NCBI GenBank assembly: GCA_036873755.1
Contig: JAVTVY010019607.1
Span: forward strand, 1-64,000
Direction: 5' to 3'
DNA length: 64,000 bases
Origin: Hanleya hanleyi
Lineage: Eukaryota; Mollusca; Polyplacophora; Lepidopleurida; Hanleyidae
The notes below the pieces were generated by a model. The model did not search any database, was not told the DNA's origin, and saw only the letters and a list, made by a program, of their open reading frames with translations. Positions 49,889 to 61,254 of this stretch are shown piece by piece; position 1 is the first letter of the stretch, and each line of letters opens with the position of its first letter. Both the position numbers and the translations under genes were made by a program.

Positions 49889-51109
49889 TTTTTACCCCTC
49901 GGTCAATTTTGACCATGGGGTATTGTCTTGTACGTCCGTCTGTTCGTACGTCCGTACGTCAGTACGTGAGCGAGATAGACGGAAAATGGTTCCACTGAAG
50001 AATTCCAAATTTGGTATGCTTATTTACCTAGTCAAGGACCAGAAGCCTTTTGAATTGGGACCTGATTGGGTGGAAACCTTGGCGGCCATCTGTAATTTTA
50101 TGCAAAATGGATAATGATCCATATCTCGGAAACCATTCAACTGTTCAATACGAAAGTTGGTATACATCATCGATACATCAAGCAACTTTCAATGAATTAC
50201 CAAACCGGCTTTTCTGATTAGCTGGAAATCCTGGAGGCCATCTTTAATTTATGCAAAATCGATAATGATACATATCTCTGTTACCATTCTATTGTTTTAT
50301 ATGAAGTTGGTATACATCATCGATGCATACAGATACTTTAAATCGGGACCTGATTGACTGAAAACCTTGGCGGCCATCTTTAATTTATGCAAAAATTTTA
50401 ATGATATATATCTGATATCATTTAAGTGTTCTATACCAAACTTGGTATACAGCATCGATGTATCAAGAGACTTGCAATGAATAACCACATCAGTTCCTCT
50501 GAGTGGGGAGAAGGATGGGCAGCCATCTTTAATTTATGCAAAATCATTAATGATCTCGTTCTCTGATACCGTTCAAGTGCTCGATGTAAAATTTGGTATA
50601 CATCATCGATGCATCAAGAGACTTACGACAAATGACAGTTCTGGTTTCTCTGATTGGTTGGAAACCTTGGTGGCCATCTTTAATTTATGCAAAATCTTTA
50701 ATGATGTATATCTCTGATACCATTTCAGTGTTCTATACGAAATTTGGTATACAGCATTAATGTATCAAGAGACTTTCAATTAATAACCACATCAGTTCCT
50801 CTGAGTGGCGGGAAGGATGAGTGGCCATCTTTAATTTATCTGAAATCATTAATGATCTCTATCTCTGATACCGTTTAAACGCTCGATGTAAAATTTGGTA
50901 TACATCATTGATGCATCAAGAAACTTATGTATTGAATACCGGTTTCTCTGATTGGACGGAAACCTTGGGGGTCATTCCTAATTGCAAAATTTTTGATAAT
51001 CTGTATACTTGTGACTTGACTGCTTGGTGTTCCTGACATCTTGGTTCAAATTGAATACATTATGAATGTATCCAGAGCCGAGGGGTTTTCAGATGCGCAG
51101 CTTCGTATT
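49889..51109 (-). mobile_element. 1.22-kb repeat element, copy 2 (inverted)
   Basis: The reverse complement aligns with copy 1 along its full length with few differences. It begins TTTTTACCCCTCGGTC and ends GAGCCGAGGGGTTTTCAGAT then GCGCAGCTTCGTATT. The terminal hairpin is at 49893-49922. With copy 1 it forms a 1.2-kb inverted repeat around a 3.1-kb spacer. Confidence 0.9.
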
Positions 51110-51764
51110 GTTATTTACTGCTGAAGGATATGCTTTCGATTATCTGAGAAAAGTGAAATTTTTTACAAATATTGGTAACATGCAGTGAAGACATTATTTT
51201 ATCATTTCATCAGGTTGGTTTCATAATAAATGTCTGTTCCAGCAGGTTTTTTTAAATATATATATATGTGTACAATTACACTAATGCACTAGAGATCCTT
51301 GTTGAGAGGAATGTGTGAGACTACAAATATGGCTCTTCGCCAAGAGATGGAACGTCTAAGAGTTAGTGGAATTATTCCAACAGCCTATTTTACATTTAAA
51401 TAGCCCCGTTTCAGTGCCTAAGGCTCTAGTTCTATCATGGGGCTTCTAAAAGACGGTTAATGTTTAACATATAATGAAAAAGCCGACTGTTGAATTCAGA
51501 TGCCTTGGCTGTAATGTAGACTGCTTCTTATGTTTATGCGCAGTACGGACTTCCGGTTTTGTGCGAACTTCCGGTTGCGCATACGTGTGACGAATTTTGG
51601 TATTAAACGTTAATTAAATCAGGACTAAACACAAGCCCGAACCGAAGCGCAAGTCTGGAACGAAGAGTGAAAGCCAACACGGAAATGCAATGAAAACCGG
51701 GGTTTACATTATATGTCACAATTTGGCTTGGAACCGTAACATTCAGTACCTGTCATGGAGAGCA
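51110..51764. other. Intergenic DNA, nothing recognised
   Basis: AT-rich to 51.5 kb, with a small duplicated ACTTCCGGTT word at about 51549 and 51568. No gene seen. Confidence 0.5.
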
Positions 51765-52235
51765 ATCCCAAGTAAGATCCAGTGGCAAGGTACCCCAAAT
51801 TACCGAATTTGTTCTAATCCGGTCAAATTTTCAGACAGAAGTTATTGCCTGGAAACAAAATTTTAACCTGGTCCACAGGCGGGGTCGCCTCTAGGTGGGT
51901 CAGCATGTAAAAAAAAACTCTAAGCAAGATCTAGAGGCGAGGTACTCAAATACCAAATTTGAAAAGAATCAATTCAAAAGTTATTGCCCAGAAACGAAAT
52001 TTAACTTGGCCCCATGTGGATCGGCGTGAAAAACAATACCAAGTGAGATCTGGAGGCAAGGTACACACATACCAAATTTGGAAAGAATCCGTTCAGGTTT
52101 TCAAAAGTTATTGTCCAGAAAGAAAATTTTAACTTGGTCCCAAGGTGGCGCCACCTATAAGCGGATCGGCGTCAAAAACAATCCCAATTGAGATCTTGAG
52201 GCGAGGTACACACATACTAAAATTAGAACTAGAAG
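51765..52235 (+). repeat. Degenerate ~140-bp tandem repeat, about 3.5 copies
   Basis: Markers AAGATCCAGTGGCAAGGTAC, AAGATCTAGAGGCGAGGTAC, GAGATCTGGAGGCAAGGTAC and GAGATCTTGAGGCGAGGTAC recur at about 51775, 51927, 52055 and 52192. Each is followed by CATACCAAATTTG-like and AAAAGTTATTG(C/T)CCAGAAA boxes. Confidence 0.85.
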
Positions 52236-52237
52236 TC

Positions 52238-52311
52238 GGGAATTACCCTAGACTGGTAAACGCTCGTTCTATGTTAACATAGGACCAGCGTTTACCAGTC
52301 TGGAATTCCCC
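52238..52311. repeat. Hairpin with 27-bp near-perfect arms
   Basis: GACTGGTAAACGCTCGTTCT pairs with AGGACCAGCGTTTACCAGTC around ATGTTAACAT. The core is 52249-52302, with weaker pairing out to GGGAATT/AATTCCC. It directly adjoins the repeat at 51765-52235 and may be its structured end. Confidence 0.85.
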
Positions 52312-53580
52312 CCAATATCTGCTTTTTGATTATGGTATAAGCTATCGTTCCTGAACGTGGAAGCTTTTCCTGTAAAGTACAGATGGCGCTGCTGTAAAGT
52401 GATATGTTTTCATCCGGGCAAAGGCAAAGATTAGGCATGGAAATTACTTCAGATCTGAACTGCATCCAGGTAATGATTCTCTTCTATTGGGCTGATAGAC
52501 AGAACAGTATATTGTATGCGCGGAACTTTACCTACCTGATTGGAGCTCAAGGGAAGAAGGCACTCTCACAAACCAGTTGATGGGTTGGAGATCCCGAAGT
52601 GTACACGGTAGAGACGAATAAACGCTGTCTGAAGAGCGTTCTCGCCGGTGAAACGAGTGACAGAAAACTGATACCAAAATGTGAGGGGAAGAGGGGCAAT
52701 TTGATTTGATTTGAGACGTTGAAGGAAGTCTATTGAAGGAAATCTGTTTTATCGGTCGTCGTGAGTACCTCAGACTGGGCCGTTTACAGTGCCTATATGA
52801 GCTCGCCACCGAAGCAGCATCTCAAAACTGTTACAGACAGATTCGCTTACAAGAGAAGCAAGATTAGACCAGACCATCTAGCCAGATATATCCGGAGAAG
52901 TGGCATCATCGCAAGCCAGATTACGATTGGATAGGAATTTCGAGCAGTGGGAAAAGAAGGTTCTTAGATCAGGAACCTGCCCATTCGTCGTTCGTTATCG
53001 CTGTCCCTATCGCCAGATCCTGTGTGGACTGTGTAGCCGTGATCTCTGGGCTTGATGATTCGTCCTTGTAGCCGAGCTGCGGAGTGAGTCGCTGTTGAGA
53101 TGAGACCGATGAAGTTTGGGGTCTATTCCTACGAGGAGTGCCGTCTGCTTCCGTGGTTAACCGTGCAGCTGACTTGTCCTGCGGTGTTTTACTGACGGGC
53201 CGGTGCCGTAGAAGCCTTTGTACTGTGAGAGTACTGTCGTGCCCAGGCCGAATCCATTGACAATTACCAACGCTTGGAGGGGCCAGGTCTTGCACCCAGA
53301 CACGACGAAAACGAGAAGACCATACAACCCAAGATTGGACAAAGACCGGGAGAAGGACGTCGCGCCGCTATCCTTAGCTCCGTTCCAACGATATTCCATA
53401 CGAAAGGGGCCAGCGACCAGGCCGCCGCTACAATTTATTAACGTGGGAAAAGGGCCAACAGCCAAGCCAACCTATACACGTCACTTGTATATAATAACTG
53501 TACATTTAACCCCGATCATCCTGTACATAATAACGGAATATTATTGCATATTATTAATCAACTATCAATGATATGAATCC
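52312..53580 (-). other. Region with coding-like minus-strand fragments, unidentified
   Basis: The minus-strand frame 52969-53295 (ending TAITNDEWAGS) and the overlapping 53157-53465 and 52528-52809 read as plausible but broken protein, of higher GC than the surroundings. There is no motif I can name. Gag-like or other retroelement debris is possible. Confidence 0.3.
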
Positions 53581-53589
53581 AATACAAAG

Positions 53590-53710
53590 AAATCGGCCTG
53601 CTTGATATGACCCCAAACCGGGCCAATATGAGGAAGGCGGGCCAATACGGAAAAGCAGGTCCAATACAGGAAAACAGGGCCAATATGGGCTGGGCCAATA
53701 TGACTTTCAA
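53590..53710 (+). repeat. GGGCCAATA(C/T) cluster
   Basis: GGGCCAATATG, GGGCCAATACGG, GGTCCAATACAGG, GGGCCAATATGGG and GGGCCAATATGAC occur within 120 bases at irregular 17-22 base spacing. The same word sits in both arms of the palindrome at 54520-54652. Confidence 0.75.
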
Positions 53711-54519
53711 CATGGCGACGCTGAGGATGAACGATCCTCGATTCGCGATCTTCTCCAAATGATGTCACTGATTTCTCTGACTTTGAATGGATATTCATTG
53801 GCTTATGTGATAATTTTCGATAGAGCTGTACGTGCCGATACACAAACCTTGAAATCAAGTGAGGTGAGTCATGGTGAAATAGACTATAGTGACGCGAGCG
53901 CGAAATCGACATGCTAAGTACAAGCAGACGTCAAAACAGCAATCCAACACTGACAGCAGTGCACTGATGAACGAAGTGATAACTACAGTGATATTTTACA
54001 ACAGAAAGATGTCAGACTTGCAGCTAGAAGAGTTATTCACATATGGATAGAACCGATAGAAATTATGCGGTCGAAACACCTGTAAAATGATGTTGAAAAC
54101 TAGGGTCTCCATAGCATGATTGATACGTCTTCGATCCTCAAATCGGGACTGGATTTGGACCAAATTTACGCCAGATTATAAGGTTGTATTTTACTGCACT
54201 GTTCTTATCAAATAAAATTAGTATTTCATCTGCTTGTATCTTTTTGACTCCGTTTCATACGTTGAAGACCCACGCCCAGGTTGAAGATGATCGGCCTATT
54301 CGCCGTCCCGATTGTCACCGTCGTTTCCGATAGCGTTACTGTAGAGGGGATCGACTTCCCGACGATAATGGCACTTCAAAAAGCACATAATAATAATCGT
54401 AGGAAATAGGCCTATTGTGAAGGAAGAAATACAGGGAGTCGCTGTACTAAAATATTCCTTGATGCATGTATTATAATCGATAAAAAAAAATTGTAGGTGA
54501 GTTAATTAATAAAAATGTC
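53711..54519. other. Sequence between the GGGCCAATA cluster and the palindrome
   Basis: No intact ORF. If the cluster and the palindrome are the two ends of one element, this is its interior, but no transposase motif is visible. Confidence 0.4.
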
Positions 54520-54652
54520 ATTAACCAAGTGTTTTCATATTGGCCTGGTTATAGGTCCGAGGTCAGCCGTATTGGCCCTCGGCCTGCGGCCTCGGGCCAA
54601 TACGGCAGGCCTCGGACCTATAACAAGGCCAATATGAAAACACTTGGTTAAT
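54520..54652. repeat. 133-bp near-perfect palindrome
   Basis: The arms pair about the centre 54586 with only a handful of mismatches. The outer part is TTAACCAAGTGTTTTCATAT with ATATGAAAACACTTGGTTAA; the inner part has TATAGGTCCGAGG with CCTCGGACCTATA and ATTGGCCC with GGGCCAAT. It is almost without a loop. Confidence 0.95.
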
Positions 54653-55544
54653 AACATAATATTATTTGATTCTATATACGACTTGGTTAACTCTACACTT
54701 TCCTACTTTCTCCATCCAGACAAGACGACAGACCGAAGTGAATCTCTAGTTGGCAAGGACTAGTGCCGGTGTGGAGGCTGGGGACAAGTGTCCGTCCTTG
54801 GTTGTAATGTATTTGTCTTATTGCAAAAAAACGGAATGTCACTGCATGGCCCGGATCAACCACGTCAGTGGGGCATAATAATACCCGTCACCAGTCAGAT
54901 TTTCGGACAGGATTCCCGCCCGAGCAGCACACCGCCGGAAGTGATATCATATATAGTAAAAGTGACGTCGAAAGTTCAGATTACTTTTCAATTCTGCTTT
55001 ATAGCTCTGCTGATCTATCTTGACCTAGAAGAATTACCTTGAGATTATTCCCGCCGTTTATATGCAAAAAATCATATGAAAAGTAGTTCGCTCATGCGCA
55101 AATATGAAGAAGTTATCCGGTTGGATTCAATCAACGCGGTGTGTGCGGAAGAGGGGAGGGTGGGGGGGGGGTCCGTATACGTCATAACCATGTCGTAAAG
55201 GTCGGTTTCCCCTATTGTGGGCAGGAACATCAGTAGAGTTGGGCCCGGATGATAAAGACACGAGGGGAGACAACTCTGAAGGGTGCGTGTAAAACCACAC
55301 ACTTTATTCAGTGCCGAAATAGCGGACTTTGAATATCCGGATTAGAGTATCTGTACTATGTATACAGAGTGCAGACTGTGGGATGCGTGGCGTTAGGTGT
55401 GACCTTTGACTTTCGGGCGTTGCAGAGAGTAGAGGTCACCTATGAATGACCTTTGACGTAATCGATGTCTTCTGAGTGGGTGGGGGGGGGGGAGGCGACA
55501 TCGCCTTTCGCGTCGCGCGTCGTGCCGCGAGTCTTGAGGAATTT
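54653..55544. other. Intergenic DNA with G-tracts
   Basis: G-runs at about 55159-55170 and 55481-55491, and two GTGACCTTTGAC/ATGACCTTTGAC words (about 55399, 55447). No gene recognised. Confidence 0.5.
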
Positions 55545-56716
55545 AATACGAAGTTACGCATCTGAAAACCCCTCGGTTCTAGGCGCCAGCCATTCATAAT
55601 GTATTCAATTTGAACCATACTACTTTGAAGACGTCAGGAACACCAAGCAGTCAAGTGACAAATATACAGATTATTAAAAATTGTGCAATTAGAAATAGCC
55701 CCCAAGCATTCCGTCCAATCAGAGAAACCGGCAGTCGTTACTTTTCTCTTGATGTATACGAAGTATCATACTGAACACTTGAACAGTGTCAAAGGATATA
55801 TAGATCAATGATTTTACATAAATTAAAAATTGCCACCAAGGTTTCCATCCAATCAGAGAAAATGGTTCTGTCATTCATTGTTAGTCTCTTGATGAATTGA
55901 TCATGTATACAAAGTCTTGCATCAAACATTTGAACAGTACCAAAGGTAAAGATTTTGCATCAATTAAAGATGGCAATCAAGTTTTCCACCTAATCAGATA
56001 AACTGGTTGTCATTAATTGTAATTTTCTTGATGAATCGATGATGTATGGTTTGATATGAAGCACTGAAGCGGTATATCAGAGATATAGATAATTAATGAT
56101 TTTGAATAAATTAAAAATGGTCCCCAAGTACGTTTCCGCCCAATCAGAGAAACCGGTTCTTTCATTCGTTGTAAGGGTCTTCATGCATCGATGATGTGTA
56201 CCAAGTTTCATATTAATGATTTTGCATCAACTGAAAATGGTCGCCAAGATTTTCGCCTAATCAGAGAAACCAATTCTGTCATTCATCGTAAGTCTCTTGA
56301 TGCATCGGTGATGTATACCGAATTTTACATCAAGCACTTGAACGGTATCAGAGATAGAGATCATTAATCATTCAAAGATATACATCATTAAAGATTTTGC
56401 ATAAATTAAAGATGGACGCCATGTTTTCCATCCAATCGGGGAAACTGGTTCGGTCATTCCTTAAAAGTTTCTTGATGTATCGCTGATCTATACCAAGTTT
56501 CACACTGAACAGGAAAATGGTATCCGGGATACACAAGAGATTAATGGTTTCGCATAAATTAAAGATGCCACAGTTTCCACCAAAGTCTGGTGTGCCTAGG
56601 GTAAGTCGTTCTAAATATATCTTGGTAACGAGAAAGCTGCGATAGACAGACGGACAGAAGGGCGGACGTACATGACGACAATATCCTTCGGCCAAATTTT
56701 AGCCGAGGGGTAAAAA
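55545..56716 (+). mobile_element. 1.2-kb repeat element, copy 3 (diverged)
   Basis: Same orientation and same ends as copy 1 (AATACGAAGTTACGCATCTG ... GCCGAGGGGTAAAAA) but more diverged and slightly shorter. The terminal hairpin is at 56682-56712. It is bracketed at short distance by a 15-bp perfect inverted pair, CTTTCGCGTCGCGCG (55505-55519) and CGCGCGACGCGAAAG (56721-56735). Confidence 0.85.
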
Positions 56717-58923
56717 GCGCCGCGCGACGCGAAAGACGGACGTGTTTCAGAACTTGATCTCGCCCTTTTCGTCGCGAGTCGTGGTTTTCAATGTTAAGAC
56801 ATAGGTACAGAACGTAATAGGTTCGCTTTTGCGATGTCGCGTTTCATAAAGTTACGTTGTGTTTCAATCCCGCGCGTCGCCCGTCGAGTTTTGAAAAAGG
56901 ATCCGAATAGGACATTATAGTATTTGGCTCAACATGTACGGTTAACAACAAACAAGTTCAAGCAAACCGACATAACGACAGAAGTCGACTATGAGAAGCA
57001 AATATTCGACATAAAATCAACATGCATATCGGTATCTTTCTCGAGCTTTTGTACGGTAAGGATGAGTAACATTTTGAATACCGACTTTATAAACGGAATC
57101 TCGAATCGTAGCAGAATTATATTGAGCATAATCTTGATTAAAATACACGTATTCTTTTTCATTGAATAACATCTGATTTGTACGGTGCGATATTAACTTT
57201 AAAAAAATCGAGTTCGATTTAACAGCTACCATTCGACGAGTGAAATGATACGGTCAGATGTGAAAATTTGTGAGAAATTCCGGGAATGTCTGCTTCGTTC
57301 GTTGATATGTGTTCTTCTAGTGAGGCATTCGAACGCCGACACAAGGACGGGAGACTCGACAAATGTAAACATTGACGCCGTGTTGCGAAGCACTCCAAGA
57401 CGCCAGGGGATGACAAATTCTACACGCGCTCCTTCGTAATACATCGTGGGGCCTTTCTATCTGTTTGCTACGTTTTCTGGCCTTTGCCTTTCAAAATGTG
57501 CCGTTAGGATGAGTTAATACCGACCTCTAGGGCTTTGCTGAGTGAACAAGTTACAGAAACATTAAAAAACAGTCTAAGAAGAGCCAAGCAGACACTGGGA
57601 AATCAGCACATGTAGGGGAAGTATTCCGATTGTCAAATATTTAACCCAACAGCCTCATCCTGGCTTCGTCTGTAGAAAAGTAGAGAAGAACGGAATGAGG
57701 TCCCGTGACCAGCTCAGAGACACAACCGTAAACTTGCTTTCTATATCAGCAAATCTACTAGTCTTGGGGGATTCAAAATGGTCCCCAATAAAATGGAATA
57801 TCCCAGCTCATAGTTTATGTACAAGGTTGTATATGTGTCCATCTGTGGTTTCTGGAGGTGGGATGGAGTGTCGGCCGGGAATGCATTTTCATATATTCGT
57901 TGAACTTTGAAAAAATATCACTCAGCCTCAATATTATTTATTGAAGCACGAGAACGTTAACATACAGAAAACTGAAAGTTCCAGGCCTAATCTCATGCTG
58001 ACTATAACTGCCCATTCATGAGGGCATTATGTGTGTAAATTGCGGCCGTATTTGTTCAGAAATTTGGTCTTGCATTTCCGGTTCGTTTTTGTGCAGAATT
58101 TAATTGCCTAAAATAAAACTTTCCCATCCGAGATAATAATTTTTTGAACATACTGACCAACCTTTTGCTTAAAATGTGAAGAAATTTCGAATACATGATG
58201 GAAATGTGTGACCTCAATTAGATCAAGTTTATAGTTGTCGTACGTTATGGTCCGGGTAATCATTTCCAGATCCGAAAGAGATTAATTCCATCAACGTGAT
58301 TATAAATTATTATTAACCATATCAGACCTGCATAGGATCAATAGTCCTCATCAGGGACATTTTTCCCCATGTTATTTCAAAACGATACTTGTTAATTAAT
58401 CGTATTTGCGCACCTAATCGTTGCAATTATTTATAGGTAATTACCTAGTTTTCTTTCTGCTGTTGCATTCGTTGCCTGAATTTATATGGACCTACTTTTA
58501 TTGGCTAAAGTTGACAATTTTGAGCTTAAGAAATCACATGCCATTTAAAGACTTTAAAATACTTTTCATGAAACTGATAAAAGGTTTGACCGAACACGTT
58601 GTCGTCCAGTTTTCAAGATTTCTTCATGCTTTCCAGGTTCGAGAATAACCATTCCAGGTGAAAAACTTCAAAGACAATTGTCAGTTTCAGGCAACGGGAA
58701 TGAAAAAAATCCAAAGAATATGGTCGAATGCATCCCTCATCCCCGCCATTTTGAATTTATCAATAATCCATTGCTCACAGCGATGTGCAGATATATGGCC
58801 AACATGACAGTAATTGATATATGCAAGTTTGAGTTGTTTTCTATTCATGGTTCCGGATTGATATGAAGAAATGTTCTCAGGAGTTAGGATACCACTCCAT
58901 GTTCCAGACCAGATATGGGGTTA
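56717..58923. other. Intergenic DNA; CG-word-rich at its left end
   Basis: 56721-56890 is rich in CGTCGCG-like words (TTTTCGTCGCGAGTC, CGCGCGTCGCCCGTCG), possibly the remains of a DNA transposon into which copy 3 inserted. The rest is AT-rich, and the frames at 57245-57439, 57695-57910 and 58421-58648 have no domain. Confidence 0.45.
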
Positions 58924-60360
58924 CACTGTAAAAAAAATGGTGTATTTTTACAGTTAAAAATGTTGGCAATTTTGCGCCCAGTACTTTCCACTGTATGTTT
59001 ACGGTGCTATAATGTTCACTTTGAATTTTCATCACTGATTTTCATTGTAAATTTACAAGAGTGATAGTGCTGTATAAATACATTGAATTTAGTAGGCGAT
59101 GTAGAACTTCATGTCCACCGACTTAGGGGATTTAAAGGAGCATGTCTCACGGACCTAGGGGATTTAAAGGAGCATGTCTCACCGACCTAGGGGATTAAAA
59201 GGAGCATGTCTCTTTTCCAAGAGTTTCGAGAACAGCATTCCCAGAACGTATTGGTTGGGCTAAATGTATATTTATATTCAGCATCCTCACAATTGATACT
59301 TAAACAGCAACCCGCATTTCATTCTATCATCCTGGAACGATGGTTATTTTATACTAGAACCATCGCATGAAATCAAAGACTGGGGTTGAAACTCGACTAT
59401 TCTTGCACATTCTAGGTAATTTGCAGATTAAGTATACTACCGATCTTAGATGAACAAATCAGAAAAAATATACTAAACTCACTCACTCGAGAATAAGTTA
59501 ACGACAAGTACACTGTAAAAAAGGATGCTGTAAATTTACAGCAAAAAGTGCTGGCAAAAAGGGTACCATCGGTTTTCACTGTATTTTTACAGGATGCCCC
59601 GATCTGTTTATCTGTATTTCTACAGCATATGTTGTAATTTTACAACAGCGGTAGTATTGCATAATTACAACAAAAATACCGTTAAATCAACAGAAATAAC
59701 TGTACGAATCCATGGTCAGCAAAAAGTCCATTGGCCTATAGCATTTGAAGAAGTCAAGTTCCATGGTGTCTCTCTTTCAAGAGTGTAGAGAAGAAAATTC
59801 CCAGAACGTAATGGTTCGGTTAAATATGAATTTATATTCAGCACCACCGATAATATAAGAGCAAACACATTTCTTTCTATCTTCCGGCACATCAGCTTTG
59901 TGAAACGGTGCAATATTAGAGGCTAAGTTGGTCTTTGAACATGTACATCAACGACCACGCCCGAGGATTGAACCTTGGCAGGCAAACACATTATTCCTTC
60001 TTGCACATTTTAGATAAATTGTACTGGAAGTTTTCTGTGTATTATAGATGAAAAGATCTGGAAAGGTATACGAAATACACCTCGAAAATAATGAAGGATA
60101 TTTCTACTGAATGTAAATATACACTAATAATCTTTCTGTAATTTTACACCCGGATAATGTTACAATACAACGTTGTTGCCCTTTACTCCAATTAATACTG
60201 TAGTTTATCCAGAAGATGCAAACCTACATTGGTTGTCTGTATTGCTACAACTATGAACTGTAAAATAGCAGTTGAAACTGATGCTACTATTTAACAGTAA
60301 ATTCCACGGTCACATTTTACAATACTTTCTACTGTAACTTTACAAACATTTTTAACAGTG
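58924..60360. mobile_element. Two tandem CACTGTAAA-ended elements, TA-flanked
   Basis: TA-CACTGTAAAAAAAATGG at 58922 and TA-CACTGTAAAAAAGGATG at 59509 are two left ends; AACAGTG-TA at 60354-60362 is an inverted right end. The two parts share interior sequence (TCCCAGAACGTA.TGGTT and ATATTCAGCA at about 59238 and 59797; CTTGCACATT.TAG at about 59402 and 60001). Many TTTACAG/CTGTAAA words allow local folding. The reading is one copy inserted into or beside an older copy. No transposase is visible. Confidence 0.75.
59117..59212 (+). repeat. 32-bp tandem repeat, 3 copies
   Basis: ACCGACCTAGGGGATTTAAA plus GGAGCATGTCTC three times, inside the first CACTGTAAA element only; the second element lacks this expansion. 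Confidence 0.95.
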
Positions 60361-60642
60361 TAGTTGAAGTATAAATCTTGGCTGATTCGTGAGGAGGAAG
60401 CGGAGGTAAATGAAGGTTACCATTGAGTGTTTTATGAACTTGGATCTAGAAGAGTCACTCTTGCGGTCACCTGATTGGCGAGTGGATGTAAAAATAGGAC
60501 ATAAAAACATTCGGAAAACTGACCTTCGAATTCGTGAGGGGGAGGCGTTGCGTGCGAAATGTGGGTTGTAAATGAATGTTGTTTTGTGACTCGCTTTGAT
60601 GATCCTCGGACAGGTCACTTCGAACCACGTGATAGGATTCAG

Positions 60643-60970
60643 CGGTCAGATTTCACACCCTGTAAGGTGGGTCTTTATAGGCCATACCTGGTCCACATGG
60701 GTCGTGCAGGGTCTCGTATTGAAGCGCTCGTCTGGGTTACTTTTGATCACATGACTGGCGATTGGATGCAATAATGGGACTTGGAAAACCTCCCGAACTC
60801 TCGCCAAAAAAAAAGAGAAGAAATTTGCGGGAAGACGAACTTCAACGGTCAGACTTTACACCCAGTATATGGGCCATAGCTGGACCACATGGATCGTGCA
60901 GGGTCTCGTATTGAAGCGCTCGTCGAGGGCATTTCTCGTCAAGCGACTGGTCGGTAGACGTAAAAATAGG
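60643..60970 (+). repeat. Diverged ~130-bp direct duplication
   Basis: 60643-60774 and 60846-60970 share CGGTCAGA.TT.ACACCC and a 26-base block containing TCGTGCAGGGTCTCGTATTG followed by AAGCGCTCGTC, then drift apart. It lies next to the 3' side of the DIRS-like element and may belong to its terminal region. Confidence 0.8.
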
Positions 60971-61023
60971 ATTTCTGGAAAACAAAAATGCGAAAAAAAA
61001 AACAATGAAAAACAATCTTTCTG

Positions 61024-61254
61024 TTTTAGCAAAGCAAACCTTCTATTACAAACCGCCATTATCCCTCCTTTAGCGATCTCCTTGCAAAAAAAAAGAGTTG
61101 ACTCCCCTCTCCTGGTGTTCGCCAGGTGGTGTGCTCCGTGCATGTGTACTCTTATAATTTCACTTTTCCCGCCACAGTCGTAGACGTGTAGATAAACGGG
61201 TGGGGAGGATGGGTTGGGTACATTATTTGTAATAGAAGGTTTGCTTTGCTAAAA
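61024..61254. repeat. 29-bp perfect inverted repeat near the end of the DIRS-like element
   Basis: TTTTAGCAAAGCAAACCTTC plus TATTACAAA at 61024-61052 is the exact reverse complement of 61226-61254. A further partial direct copy, CCTTCTATTATAAA, lies at 61304-61317. DIRS elements carry inverted terminal repeats and an internal complementary region at this side, so this may be part of that structure. Confidence 0.8.
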
